This document shows positions 39,101-52,755 of a stretch of 64,000 bases of DNA, piece by piece. Made by a program: the position numbers and the translations under genes. The DNA is from Atrichornis clamosus (taxonomy: Eukaryota; Chordata; Aves; Passeriformes; Menuridae), in the NCBI GenBank assembly GCA_013400975.1, contig WBMZ01010873.1, positions 5,677 through 69,676 on the forward strand, written 5' to 3'. The notes under the pieces were generated by a model, which saw only the letters and a list, made by a program, of their open reading frames with translations, had not been told where the DNA came from and searched no databases. The number at the start of each line of letters is the position of its first letter. Position 1 is the first letter of the stretch.

Positions 39101-42100
39101 TGCAACCTGCCCCAGTTCCCACACCTTGGGAACAAACTGCCCCTACACACAGCCACATCAGCACCTAAGGATCACAGACATGAAAGAAATGCCAATAGCA
39201 GCTTATTCCCATGGGAGTTTCACAGCCTTTTGTCTTACCGTACTTGGTTAGTTGGTACCAGATGAAACAGGTGGCTTGACAAATGTTTTGAGTCTCCTCT
39301 AGACCTCTACAAGTGCTGTGGTGCCTCCTCCCCGTGCTTCCTGGGCTGTCAGAGCTCTTTTGCTACTGGCAGCACTGGCATGCAGCTCCTGGGCAAGAGC
39401 TGACGGCTGTGGATGCAAAGGCTGTTGAGGCATAAGATCCTCTGCCATGTACTTCCTCTGCCCCCTCCTCTGACAAGGTGTTACCTAATTGCCCCTGACA
39501 GCATTTCTGCTCAGTCCAGGGCTTAATCTTCGAGGTAAGAGTTTTGCTTGCGTCTGAATGCTAATTATACCTAATACACATTAATGGGCTTATCTCAGTT
39601 GCGTCAGAAATCCCACCTCTGGGTTGTAGGCCAGGTTAATTATCCTTCTTTTAGTTTTCTTTGAATGTAAAAGGCCTTGAATACTAGTGACAAATGCTGA
39701 CTCTTTAATCTGTCCCGTCCTTAATCTGACTCTCTGTGGAAAATGTCCCTGGTAGATAATGCAGATGCCTTGCTTGATTTTCTTCAGACTGTTTTGCTGT
39801 AGGAACTCATCTTCCCCTGTCCAAAACCTTCAAAAATACAGACTCCTCCACGTGCACTTGTCTTATGCTGCCTCAGAGATGTCAGACACAGAACCTCCAT
39901 GAGCCATGGCCCTCCATGCAGAGATACTCTACTGTGAGTAGACAGCAACCAGGAGGAAATATCCTTGTTTTCACATTCTTTTTATGGGCTTCTTGCATGC
40001 TCAGCTCTTGGCCTCATGAGAGCCACTAGCATCATCCTTTCAGGCTTTCATCAGGGAGTATTGAATCCAGTGCCTTTGAGGAGTCTCATAGCTCCAGTCT
40101 CAGTTGCTTGAGGTGGCTAATCATTGATGGAAAAAGTCCACACAGGTTCAGCCCTTTCCACTCCTGTGTCTTATACAGCATCTCAAATCTTTCATTCTAG
40201 CAGCAGTTTTAAGACCAAGAACAGGTAAAAGAGGATGCACTTTACAAGACAGAAACTCATTTCAAGCAGAACAATATTTCCAAATGGGGATCATTGCAAA
40301 GACTATCCCAGTTGAAAGAAGGGATTCAGTAATACCAGAGGTACAGCATCACATTCTAAACTCCTCACTGATGTGCCCTGCACCAGCTGCCTGTCCCAGC
40401 TGCTCCTTGGGAGCTTCTCGGTGCTGCTCACATGCAGGCGCAGCCAGTTGTGGACACAAGCCAAGGGGGTTCCAGGGAGCCCCAACCATGAGAAACTGAG
40501 CAGCTCTGCAGAGAGCAGAGCTGCTTGTACAGCCAGGGAGCTCTGAGACAAACCAATGCTGCAGCACCTGCCCTAATGTTAGAGGAAACTGAAAACAACC
40601 ACGCAAGAATCACAACTCCTCCTCCTAGCTACTGGATCTGTTCACGCTCTCCAAGCACAACCAACCAAATTTTTCCCCCATGGGGTTTTATCTGGACTTT
40701 CTCTCCCCTGGGTTTTGCAGCCAGTTCCTTTTTCATCCCCCTGCCCCCCTTGCTATTGCTTTGAGCTCCTGAGGAACACTTACAGTGCCAAGGGCTCCTC
40801 TTGCAAATCATTCAACTCCCGTCCTCCAGCCTGCATAGAAAGAGTCTCGAGGTGTCCTTTGTCCTCCAGATATACCCTGCCACCAGGTGACATCAGGGCA
40901 CCAGTCGTGGGCGGGCGCCTACACCGCGGGGTGAAGTGGGGGGAGCACTGTAAGACCAGCACTGTGCAGGCACAGCTCCAGCAAGGTCTAGGGGATCAGC
41001 AGAGCCTCAGCACACTCCTGAGGGGTGATGTGCCCCATTCTGCTAGAAGGTTGTGGCTTTTCTGGAGCTTCTAGGGGGAGATCTCTGGAGAAGCAAAGAG
41101 AAATAAAGAAATAACCTGCCCTTTGAGTGATGCTGTTTCTTGGGAACACACACATATGCAGATAAGAAGTTTTCAGTAAACTTCTCAGAGTCCACTCAAG
41201 GAAGTCGTAGAGACTGCTGCCGAGATGCTGCCAGGGCTCTAGTGAAGCAGCAGGGAAAAGGCATGGGAAGAAGGGGGAACCTTTGTGTTGCACATGGGTG
41301 GCCAGTCAGTCACTCCCGAGACCTCAGACTCCTGAGGCTGAGGGTAACAGCTAGGTCACATCTGAGTACCAGTTGCATTGCTACTGTGAGGGGCCTTCTG
41401 AGGAAGAGCTGATGTCTCAGCCCGTACTCCAAACCAACAAAACTCCATGCATACTGTGTGCATCCATAATGCACACTATATTATCAAGTGCTTGGTATCT
41501 CCAATGTGTTTTAATAGCCTGTTGTAACTGCCTGGAAGATCAGTGTCAGAGGTGTGGAAGAGTTGGCAGAGTCTCAGGATGAAAAGAGAAGGTCCAGAGC
41601 CCTGCAAAAAGGCGCTGGAAGATCATCCTCATCCTCAGGTGCAGCAGTGCCTCAGTCATGAACTCTAAGTGTCTGGCTTGAGGTATAACCACAGGGTTAA
41701 CAATCCTCAGGGGTTCTTGGCTCTAGTGAAGCACCTCTCACTTAACCTTGCTGAGCATCCTGCTCACAACATGAAATTAGGGCTGGCAGGACTGAAAATG
41801 GTCCCAGAGAATGGAGTAGCAGCAGGAGCATCACAGCAACACAGGGGCAGATGGAAACCAAAGTGTGGGTTTGTTTATGATGGATGGGATTTATCTTTGG
41901 GTGAGGTTGGAGGAGGGGATTTAGGAGCATCCATGCCAGCCAAAAAGCACTCTTTTGTGACCAAGAAGGGATAGTCTCTCTCTGATGTGACAGATCCTGG
42001 CAGTGGGCACCACTCCAGCACTGCACTGGTGCTGAGCAAGAGCCCCATAACTGAGGCCTCTGACCTTTCAGACAATTGAAGTTAGACAAGATAAATCCTT

Positions 42101-44747
42101 CAGTGAGATTCTTAGCTTACATTAAAAAAATCAATAAGGTCCTAGCCCTTGAGTGGGCACAGAAAAGCTGGGAAGTAAATCCTAGATGCAGCCGAGGTGC
42201 TTTCAATCTAGCAGAGAAGGAGCAAACACACTTATGTTCCCATGCATTTAAGATAATCACATAGCTTTCAGAGTCTTGTGCAGTAATTTTTGGGCACAGG
42301 AAAGAGGACGGGGGCAGCATCATGTTGGCATCCTCTCTTCCCTGTGATGACTAGAGCTTGTATACAAATGCGTGGAGATTGAATGCACTCATCCTCTTCT
42401 GACAGCAGAAGTGATTACTGTGGGCAGGGACCTGCTTGTGTGGATATAAAGAGGTGCAGCTTGCTGGCAATAGACTTACTCCCATCCCTGCTGCTCATTC
42501 CCTTGCCTCCATCTGCTGCAGACAGGTTTCCAGGGGCTCCCCCTCCCCTTCTGCCGTCTCCTATGTAGGTAAAGTTGCTGGGGAAATCAGCTCTACAGCC
42601 TCTACTCCTCTTTCCTGAACCTTAACAATTTACATATGTTCAGGCTGTTTGTTTTCAAAACACTCCCTTTGTTTTCCTGTTTTCCCAATGAAATCTGTCT
42701 CATTTGTCTTTAACAAAAGTGGACTGTGGGAAAAAAATTTCCATGGTGTCACATGAAGCTATTTTTTTTAACCACTGACAAAACATGACACAAACTCCCT
42801 AAAGGGCCCCACTTCTCATGTTCTTTCTTATCTGCCAGGATTATCAGGCCTCTCTCTCCATCCATCGTCTCTCTCTCCCTTCCCCTCACAAAGTGGGTGG
42901 CATTTGCTTTGCAGAGATGTGGGCACACAGTTTCTTTTCAGAGCAAGAGGCACCTGCTTCATGTTCATGCCTGGCTGCCACATCAGATGGATGACAAGTC
43001 CTGCTCAAGGACAGAGTACCTGATCCCTGTCCCTTCCTGCCCAGGCTTTTCCTCCCCTTGTCCCAGGAAAGCCAGTGCCGACTTTTTTTGCCACAACAGT
43101 TGCCATCCAATCCAGACCAGAGCTGCACCAGAAACCACGGTGTCCAAGTGGTAGCCGGAATGCAGTCCTCATGGCCTCTAAGGAAAACTAATGAGCCTCA
43201 TCACCTCTGGCCAGATTATACCCTTTTCCACGGAATCACGTAAAAAACATCTCCAAGGTTTCTGACCCTATTTATGAGCTGGTGTAGTCATGGAAACTGT
43301 AGTTATACCAGAAATAGTAGCTCACTTGAATGACAAAGAAAACACATGTTTACAAGACAGTGATTTTTCCAGAGGCTGACTGAGCTCATGGGACTGTGGG
43401 AGGAAATCCCAGCTGAGGCACAGACTCAAGGATGCAGCTGATAAGGGCTGTGGTTGGCATGGGCCACGATAACTCTTGAAATGTGTCTCTACAAGCTTGT
43501 GGCAGGTACTTGGGAGACTTTGTGCCTTACTGACAGAGCTTTATCACTTGCCACACAGATACACCTAACTGGAAATGAGCAGAGAATTAACCAGGCAGTA
43601 AAACCTCGGTTTCCCTCCTGAAGACAGGAAGCCTACCAAGTGTGGTTTGATCCCTGGTGAGAGGACCATGGTAGGATGTGGATTTAGAATGAGATTGTCT
43701 ATTGGTCTCACAGAAGATCAGTGAGGTTGTCATATCAACAGCATTTTGGTGAGAAACTCTATGTAGTAAGGTGTCTGCAAAAGAAGACTAGCGTGCTGTA
43801 ATCCTTCCTCTGCAATGCTGATCATGTTCCTAAATTGTATGTCACTTGTGCTAGTGAAAAAAAGAGAAACAGATACAGAGAGAGGACTGGGCTTTGCTTG
43901 GTACAGATATTTAGTTGCTTGAATACATGCAAATCAGTGCATCAAAGATGAGAAGAAGAAGGCACCCTCATGGAGAGTTTTACAGCTTTTCCTTAAGGAA
44001 TCATGCACAGTTATTTTGGTGTCAGGATTAAGCATCTATAACAGCCTGCAATAAAAGGGGTGTGCTGACTTTGGGAATCTGTGCCTGCTGCAGGATACAA
44101 AAGTTATGTTCAGTGTCTCTGAGCTCAGCTTGCAGAAGAGCCTAATGATATTCATTTCCACTGGCCCTGGAGGCTTCTCTAGCAATGGGGCAGAGATTAA
44201 AAAAGCTGAGGTCTGTTTTTCCACTCCCAAGACTCTAGAGGGAGATTTCCATGACCAACCTGGAGAAAAGGATCCTTTGAGGAAATATAAATCAAGCCAT
44301 AAGGTTTTACTGAACTATCAGCAATGGCCCTGTCTGTGCTACAAATTAGGCACTGGGGGCATAAGTAAGACCTCAAGTCAAATGGCCATTGCCAAGGCTT
44401 CTTCAGGAAAAATGAAGTCCCTGCTTTTCTCATTCAGTCAAGGGTGCTCTACTTGTGCATGTCAGAACACCATTACAGGCCCCTGGCTTTCAGGCATGAA
44501 CGCTGTAGGACATTCTAGGGCTTTTTATAGCAGATGATATAAAACCATGGAGCCTGTCCTACACTTCATTAGTTACCAGAGTGGTACATTTTCTTCTGAG
44601 TAGTGAGTCTGGCCTTCTGGAACAGATAACCAAACCGTAACATCTCACACTCACAAGACTGCTATGTTAGCATGATTTTATTAACTTACAGAAACTTTTG
44701 CCTGATTGGCATAAACAAAAGGAAAACCAAAAGGAATCCTCTCTCCC

Positions 44748-44766
44748 TTTTTTTTTTTTTTTTTTT
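44748..44766. repeat. Poly-T run (19 T)
   Basis: An uninterrupted run of 19 thymines. It could be a simple A/T tract or the poly(A) tail of an old minus-strand retroposition, but no gene-like sequence is seen to its right. Confidence 0.9.
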
Positions 44767-45686
44767 GCTAGGCCTTTTCACCCTCAGATCTCAAAAGAGA
44801 CAACTCAACTTTTATCATCTTTATTTGTAAATATAGAAGAGATGATGGAGAGAAAGTTCCCAGACCTGTAGATGAGACTCAGCTATGCAGACATCTGCTG
44901 TGGGGACTGATGTGCTTGGCCATGCAGCACAAAAAGCTCATTCTTTTCTAGCTGCTTTGTGATTCATTGTTTAAGAGTATCCCCCTGCTCACTGCAGAGT
45001 TGTCCCATGAGAAAGCAGTATCATTAGTGAGCATCCTTTCCGTGCACTAACTTTGCTTAATGTCTGCATCCAGGCTGTTGGTAATGACACAATGGGACTG
45101 AGTATGTCAGATCATTTTAAAAAGCATTCTTTCTTTCTTGTTTTCACTCTGCCCACAAATAAAATATCCACTTTTTCATTTATAATATAATTTTTCTCCT
45201 GAATGACATTTACAGAATAAGCTCAACATTAATATACTGAACCAAAACTTAACATTTTCCCCTTTTTAAATCAAATCCAGGTAGTTAATCTAGTTGTTTA
45301 TGTGACCGCCATAAATCAGAGCATGTGGTTGCTCTTAAAAATGTACCTGAATCACACAGTTTCCACAGTATTGTCTCAAGGGTCTTATTCAGATTTTTCT
45401 TTTCTCATAATTGACTCCTTCTTTATGAATTACCTGCGATATACCTGTGAACAGTGGTCCACTAGCACCCTCTAAAATGATAATACATTGAACTAAACAC
45501 AGAAGTAATACTGCCTTGTTAAAAAAAAAAAGGCTGCTTTTTTATTTAAGTAGAGATCAGATAGTTCCAGAGATTTATTCAGTTTAAAACAGTGAAGCAA
45601 ATGATTCAGTGTCACTGGGCTAAGAAGAAGAAACCATACACAAGTCAGCTCCAGATATTTTCTTTCCTGACAGCTCTTTTTCTCTC

Positions 45687-45708
45687 TTTTTTTTTTTTTT
45701 TTTTTTTT
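45687..45708. repeat. Poly-T run (22 T)
   Basis: An uninterrupted run of 22 thymines, preceded by a CT-rich stretch (CTCTTTTTCTCTC). The sequence to its right (minus-strand upstream) does not resemble a processed gene copy, so a simple repeat is the better reading. Confidence 0.9.
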
Positions 45709-48700
45709 AATGATCGATTCTTTCTCCTTGGCAACCAGCAGCCCAATAAAGGAAGACTCTTCTAAACATTTTGGTTAAATGTTTCTTTCTTCTTCTTAAG
45801 GGGGCACATGTCTTCCCATAGCTTTCACACCATGCAACAGACATATTCTTCTTTCCTCCTCCTACCACATAAAAGCAGTGCCGTGCAGTCTCATTCAGTT
45901 TAGCTCTTTGCCACCATTATTATGATTTTTTTCATGTAACAGCTGAGGCTTTCAGAAAGAAATGATTGCTTCTGGGGAGCATCTCACACTCTCCTTGGGA
46001 ACATTTGACTAATGGGCAGAGGAGGCAACTCTTCCTGCTCCATTATCTTGTCTCTTGGGTTGCTGCTCACCTTCCAGACACATGGATGCTAAATGCTCTA
46101 GCTGCCATGTGATAGCAGATACCCGGTGAAAATAACTGTGGAAGAGGAAAAGCCAGGGGATGAAAATCTGAATCAATTAAAAAAAATTATTTTATCCTTT
46201 AATTGCTTAGGTATATTGGTAGTACTAAGGCTTCTGTTCTCCCCTCAGGGTCTTGCACATGTGTAGAGCTTAATGTTGTAATGTTTGTTTGTTCATTTGT
46301 TTTTGTTTTTGTTTCTAACGGCCTTTCACTGTCAGATTCCAACCTTTTTTTAAATTTAGATCCTCTACACTCTTGCTTTCCACTGGAGGTACACACCTCT
46401 ATGAAGTGCATTCAAGCTTCCTTCTGGGAAGCTGCTAAGTATATTTTGCTAAGATGATAAGGATATAAGAACCTGGAACTGCAGCTTGCTTCCTGGTCCA
46501 GTCAAGCACCATAAACACACCATAGACTAAGTGAATAGTTTAGGAGTCATCATTGCATGTGGGGCATGCACATGCTGCACAAAGGATGTTCTGACAGTTT
46601 CATATACATGAAGATTTATTTGCGGCACAGATAGCTGATGGCATACTTTGACTGTAATGCTGAAAGTTATTTCTAGAGAAAAATGAAAATAAAGGAAAAG
46701 ATGAGAGAGAAAAAGAGGAAATTTTCCCCACTGTGAGCTGTGGGGGGCAATGATGGGGTCCCATAGGACCATCCTCCTCTGTGGGTTCTCTCCAACGCTG
46801 CAGGTGATGACAGTGAAAATGATCAGTATGATGATTTCTTGCCATGTTTTCCCTTACCATGATATATTTTTCATCAAGACCCACTTAAACTCCTATAGAT
46901 TATTTCTGGTTGTGATTTTATTATATGTGGGAGGAGAACGCTCATCATGTGCCAGTGCTGCACATTCATTGCTCGTTAAGCTTCTGTGAGTATATAATAT
47001 TGGATAATATTTACTGAAAATTTAAATAGCCGTTGGCTCTTTTGTTGAGCACCACATTTGTTTTTCTCCTTTATATACTAAAGTCTACAATAGAAGAGAA
47101 AATGAAGGAGTGGGAGGAAGAGCAATTCTCACACCAGTTCCTCCATGAGAATCCACCATAATAACACTGTGGGGATTTACAGAGGCAGCATTGTGAGAGC
47201 AATAATATGGGAACAGCACAAGCACAATAAAGGAAAAATGGTGCCACAGAGAGGCTGGTAGTTACTGTCTCATGGCTTCAGAAAAAGGTTATATATCTGC
47301 AAGCACCATGCTCTGAGCATTGCTACGGGTAAAGCACCAAGGCACATAAGGCACCTAAGAGCAGCCAGAGGCTGGACACAACCTGACAAGGAGCCATGAA
47401 TTCCAGTATAAAATCAAGTTCCTTGTTGAAAGTAGTGTTTAGCACAGGAATGGCAGGGTGCAGCTGGCAAGGGCGATTTTCCAAGGTCAGCAGAGGAGGA
47501 GAGCATGGCACAGCTCTCCTAATTTAGTCCCAGCTTCAACTCTGGGTGTTTCAGAGGAAAGTCACAACACAGGGAGGAGTGCTTGAATAACTACCTCCTA
47601 ACACCCTGCCTGGTGATCAGCTTAGAATTGAGATTTGATTACACTTGCTGAGATTTGACCTTACATAACCACCTGTTTTCTGAGAGGTCCTAAAATAATC
47701 CAGTCCTCTTTTAAATCCAGCTCTGGCGGGTGATTTCTCTAGGACACCTTCTCCTGCAGGACACCGACTTCTGCCACGGCACCTAGTGAGGGATGGAGAG
47801 CAAAAGCTGCTTTCCTTCATGCTAGGCTCTGGAGTGCAGGGGCTGCAGAGAAGACACCCCCGCTCCCCCAAGACAGGGACTTTCTTTCCCAAGCCCTGTC
47901 CTCTCACTCACCCCCTCCCACCTGCTTAGCTTTCCCTCTCCTTCACTGAGCTGCTCTGTCCATCCTCAGCCTTTCTCAGGCTAGCCTCTGGAGGAAACTG
48001 GCTCTGTTTTGCCCCCTCTCATCCCCAACCAAATCCTTTTCCTTCCTCTGTCTTCCTGTTTCCCTTGCTCCCCCAGGGGATTTGAGTCATCCAGAAGTGA
48101 CATGTGAAGTCTTAGCACACCTTCAGGCTAGAGATGGGGGTTATGGGATTAGCACTTTAACAAGCCTGAAAGCTGCTTAGACAAGTATTAAATCTCCAAT
48201 CTCTCCATCTTTCAAAGAAATCACTTCTGGAGGAGCTGGAGAGATGGTACACACAGTCATGTTTTCAGGGGTCATCTCTTCATCCAGCTCAGAGCCCTCA
48301 AGTCTGATGCCTGGGTGGTTTGAAGGGATTCCCATGGGATTGGGGGCTGGGAAACCCAGTTAAACCTTCACCAGGGGCTCTATGCTGGCACCTCAAAGCA
48401 CCTTCTCTCTCCTTGCTCTCCATGCTGAATATTGGCTCCCTTGCCTGGCCCCATCTAGCCCCCATCCCGTTCCTCCCTTCCCATCCCATGGGCTGCACAC
48501 TCCTTTAAAGAATTTTAGGAGGTGTCAGTAGCACCAAGTAAGAAGAAAACTGGCACCACCTGTGCTAGGCACAACAGGATCAACCTTAGGATGCTGACTT
48601 TTAAAGCAAATCCTGAGGCAACTTGTGCCTGTGTTTTATTCAAATGGAATGAATTTATGTTTCATTGGCTGCACCAGCCTGTTTATCCCACTCAACTGAG

Positions 48701-50799
48701 AGTCAGAGAAGGCAGTGCTGGATTACCAAAGAGTTGGATGGCACCTCATGATGCAGTGGATGCTCCCCCATATGGCAGGGAAAGGTCTCGTGTCTGAGCT
48801 CCCTGCCCTGTCACCTTCCCCCATTCCCATCCCCTCGTGACTGCCTCAGGACCAGATTACCTCCTCTCATCTCTGCAGGGAAGAGGATCTCTGCATGTAG
48901 TGGGGGACCCCATTTAGGGGACACCCACGGCCAAAACTGACACTTACCTTGCAGCACCTATTGATGTGAATTTGCTGAACTGTGAGGTTTTCTTCCCAGT
49001 GTATCACCTGCAGCCTTCTTGGAGATGGTAAAAAGCTTGAGGAGGAGGCAAAACTCATGACAGTGACAGGATTCAGCAACATTATTCATTAGAGAGAAAT
49101 CTAAGTTAGTAACACTATGTACTGAGTTCAGTGAAGATGTGAATTAGTAGTTCCAAAACAAACCACTTTACCTGAGCAGCATTAAAAAATATTACACTGT
49201 TGAGCCTCTTAAAATTACAAAAATGGATTCCTTAACTGTACTGAAATCTCCTGTTATTTTTCCCCTCAGAGCTTCCAGCCCCTGGAAAATTTCAACTCCA
49301 AATTAGACAGTTTTGGAAATTACAAGTAGGTGAATGTAAAAGATTCTAACAGGTGAAATTTTTCTGGATTAGACACTTCTAAAGGCCATTAAATAGTTCT
49401 GTTCCTCAAACACAGTGACCTGTCCCGCAGAAGATGGAGATGACATTTAGCAGCACAAGGCTGCAATATACCACCACTGCAAAAAATTAAAATCCAGAAA
49501 TACTGGACACCTTATGGCAGCAATCCAAATTCAAATAGAAAAAAAAAATATCATGCCTAATTTTTTTAATCTTACAGTTTTAACAAAAGTCACGATTTGT
49601 TGTTTCCAATAAGGTGCTACAGATATATACGACTGTTGAGAGTAAAGGCCGTGTAGTTGAAGGATATGTGTCTAAAATTTTGCATAAGTTTTTTGAAATT
49701 AGCTTAGACACTAGCGGATGGTCACACCTATTAAAGAGGTCAACTAATTGTACAATCAACTGTGATCAGTGGGGTAAAATTAAATACGACCTAATCATAA
49801 TATTTGAAGTAGAAAATATTAATTTCCAACTAAGAACACGTTTGAGATTTTACCATGTTTTTTGCAATAAAGTGGGTACCCTTTAGCTGTTGTCCCTGCC
49901 TCCTTCTGTCACAGACAAAAGAATTGGCTGGGGAAGGACAATGTTTGCCATGAGATGATCTTCATGGCATGGCATCACTTTGTCAGAGATGAAATACTCA
50001 TTGGTAGAGATTTGCTTTCAGTGATGTTCTGCTCCAACGTGGTTCCAAACCTTCCTTTCTTCCAGCAGAGCAGTGACGTGGTTCCCCAGCGGGATGTTGG
50101 ATACGCTGACCCAAAGGATGCTGCCTGGCTGTCTTCTAAGTTCCCATCTGCTCGGCGTGGTGCGATTCCAACGCCTACAGCTCCTTCTCACACTGTTTAC
50201 CAATAGGAAGATGAAGCACAGAGCAAATACATGATTTCCCCATGGGACACAGCTATGCATCCCTATACCTTTATCCATATTTGTGGATAAACTGATCTTG
50301 ATGCATCCTCATATGCATTTAGAAATAGCGTATAAATAGCTACACACAGGCTCATGCAGTCTGGTGTTTAACTAAAATGAAACCCACAAAAGACACCAAG
50401 CTAATTTCAACTATTCCTCAGCAAGAGTGAATGCAGTAACGCTAATTACAATTGCACTGGTTTCTCTGTATACAGTCGCTAAATCCAAGGACATTTCAAA
50501 CCAAGCCTTGAGTGAACAGTAACCTCAACCCACACCTCCTCCCAGCTAAACTGTGTTCTGGTCTCTCAGTACAAATTGGGAAGTCTACAGAAATCAGAGC
50601 GTTAGTCCAGACAGAAAAGAAACCAAGATAAGAAGTTGAGGTACCAGACACAGGGGCTTCCTCAAAGGTTCCCATAGTTAACACACCCAACTCTACACAG
50701 TTTTCCCAGTCCAGGACTGCTTACATGAACAACATGAACCACCATAAAGTGGCACTGCAACTGAAAGAATTTGCTCCCCATCCCCATCCCACTCAGCCA

Positions 50800-51306
50800 C
50801 TGGTGCTGGCATAAAGGTTTACCCACATTTGTCCATTACGAACAAGTATTGAGAAACCTATTTGGGCTGAAAAGTTATCATTGTATGCTTAAGCACTTGC
50901 TTACATATTTTTTGCCTGGTACCATTTAAACTCAGTGCTGTATTTAAGTCAGTTCTCTTGTGCTGGCCCACAGGGAGGGTTAGCGTAGGAGTGAAAAAGA
51001 GTGGCAGAGAATAAAGTAATATCTCTTGGTGGTGAAACTAATTAATGGAAGCTTAAAACGTTTCTGAGGCTATAGCCCCTGATATATGGAAATCCACTGT
51101 CAGACAGATATATGCTCTGTCCCTTGAAATGCACGAGGTAAGAGTCATCATGCCACCCATACCCTAAATGAAAGCAGTGTAAGGTTGGGAAAATCAGTCC
51201 CTCTCTTCCGAGATCTGTTCATCCCTGAAGAAGTGCCCCTTTTAGTCGGTTGTTTGCAACCTTTAAAAATTTGTGTACACTAAGTATTTTCTAATGGACA
51301 GATGTG
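50800..51306. repeat. Direct duplication, left copy (probable assembly artefact)
   Basis: These 507 bases are repeated almost perfectly at 51,308-51,810, starting with CTGGTGCTGGCATAAAGG and ending GGACAGATGTG in both. The only difference I see is four extra bases (CTAA) in this copy after GTGTACA near 51,280. The copies are separated by just one N. Near-identity plus an N at the junction is the signature of two overlapping contig ends laid side by side rather than merged. Confidence 0.95.
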
Positions 51307-51307
51307 N
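51307..51307. other. Ambiguous base / assembly junction (N)
   Basis: The only N in the window. It sits exactly between the two copies of the 505-base duplication and marks the contig join. Confidence 0.97.
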
Positions 51308-51810
51308 CTGGTGCTGGCATAAAGGTTTACCCACATTTGTCCATTACGAACAAGTATTGAGAAACCTATTTGGGCTGAAAAGTTATCATTGTATGCTTAA
51401 GCACTTGCTTACATATTTTTTGCCTGGTACCATTTAAACTCAGTGCTGTATTTAAGTCAGTTCTCTTGTGCTGGCCCACAGGGAGGGTTAGCGTAGGAGT
51501 GAAAAAGAGTGGCAGAGAATAAAGTAATATCTCTTGGTGGTGAAACTAATTAATGGAAGCTTAAAACGTTTCTGAGGCTATAGCCCCTGATATATGGAAA
51601 TCCACTGTCAGACAGATATATGCTCTGTCCCTTGAAATGCACGAGGTAAGAGTCATCATGCCACCCATACCCTAAATGAAAGCAGTGTAAGGTTGGGAAA
51701 ATCAGTCCCTCTCTTCCGAGATCTGTTCATCCCTGAAGAAGTGCCCCTTTTAGTCGGTTGTTTGCAACCTTTAAAAATTTGTGTACAGTATTTTCTAATG
51801 GACAGATGTG
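51308..51810. repeat. Direct duplication, right copy (probable assembly artefact)
   Basis: Second copy of the 50,800-51,306 sequence, 503 bases, lacking the four-base CTAA found in the left copy. It runs on into unique sequence (GATCCAGGGCAGTG) toward ARHGDIB. Collapsing the two copies would give a continuous, ordinary locus. Confidence 0.95.
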
Positions 51811-52389
51811 GATCCAGGGCAGTGAATTTAAGCCCATTGGCAATAGATATGCTTTGCTTATTTTGCTTCTGTAAATGCATTAGGAGCAGTCTATCAGTCG
51901 TTGCAGGTCCAGATCTGTTGGTTGCAAACCAGTGATCTAATTTGTTGTGCACTGAGGACTATGTACGTGAAGGATTTATGTGACTGAAGAACTAAGTGGG
52001 CACTTCATGAGTGGAAAAGAAAGAGGAAATCTTCTGCTATTTCAGAAAGGAAGCAGTGTAAAATCTTTCAGATCATTTAAGCAATCCTGGGCAATGAGAG
52101 CTTGTTCTTTCTGAGGTAGCTGATCTTTGAAACTGCTTATGGGAGAATGGCTGGGAGTTGGGAACAATAAGCTGATTAAGTGCAGCAGGTAGCAGCAAAA
52201 ACGAGGTTCATAATGACCTCCATTTGCAATACCCCTTATCTTCCCACGTATGTAGGAATACACAACCTGATTCTCCGCATATTTTAATGGGTATAAATCA
52301 GCGCCAGTTTTTGAAATAGACATTAATTACACCAGGAAAATAAACAAAATAAAAGCCTGGGGCGAAAAACAAAGACATCCTCCCCTCGC
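51811..52389. other. Upstream flank of the ARHGDIB CpG region
   Basis: Unremarkable AT-rich sequence without recognised genes or repeats. The composition changes sharply to GC-rich at about 52,390. Confidence 0.5.
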
Positions 52390-52613
52390 TCCCAGGCACA
52401 GCAGCCCTCACCGAGAGCCCGAAGCCGCGCACTGCTGAGTCCGGGCCGGGCTCAGCTTCGCAGACACAGCCCTGTGCACCTCTGCGCAAAAAGAGCGCAG
52501 CGCGGCGCCGGGCGGGCGGGAGCGCAGACAAAGCGGGGCAGGCGGCGGCGGAGCGCCGCAGCATGCGGGGCCGCGCAGGGCTTCCTCTGCGGGTGGGCTG
52601 CTACCGCCGCTCC

Positions 52614-52630
52614 TTTTTTTTTTTTTTTTT
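52614..52630. repeat. Poly-T run (17 T) inside the CpG region
   Basis: Seventeen thymines directly between GC-rich blocks, followed 20 bases later by a second T-rich run. It lies close to where transcription of ARHGDIB should start. Confidence 0.9.
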
Positions 52631-52639
52631 CGCTGCGTG

Positions 52640-52755
52640 TGAGTGTTATTTTTTTTTTCCTCTCTTCACCAACTTCCTTCCTGCTCCAACTGCCAAAGCT
52701 CGAGGCTGAGCGCTGACAGCAGAGGAGGACCCCGGCCGCAGGCGCCGCTCAGCCG
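52640..52755 (+). other. ARHGDIB: Probable ARHGDIB non-coding exon 1 (start approximate)
   Basis: The 3' border is set by the donor AGCCG|GTGAGTACG at 52,755. The 5' border is a guess, because no initiator is decisive. The exon would join to the acceptor at 56,262, eleven bases before the start codon. ARHGDIB in mammals also has an untranslated first exon. The assignment to ARHGDIB rests on strand, position and donor quality only. Confidence 0.5.

Larger units (their letters stand above)
36169..50799. other. Region between PDE6H and ARHGDIB, no gene recognised
   Basis: About 14.6 kb with no recognisable coding exon. It should contain the PDE6H promoter and any non-coding first exon, but I could not place them. 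Open frames such as 44,106-44,537 (plus, 143 codons) show no known domain. Long T runs occur at 44,748-44,766 and 45,687-45,708. Around 45-46 kb the sequence is strongly AT-rich. No CR1 copy was noticed. Confidence 0.55.

Noticed and set aside
44106..44537. 143-codon plus-strand frame
   Set aside because: No recognisable domain, splice sites or neighbours; this length is expected by chance in 64 kb on six frames.
49614..49886. AT-rich 90-codon frame (contains FEISLDTSGWSHLLKRS)
   Set aside because: It looked slightly protein-like, but matches no family I know and has no supporting signals.
52298..52564. 88-codon minus-strand frame in the CpG region
   Set aside because: Arginine- and alanine-rich chance frame produced by GC-rich DNA.
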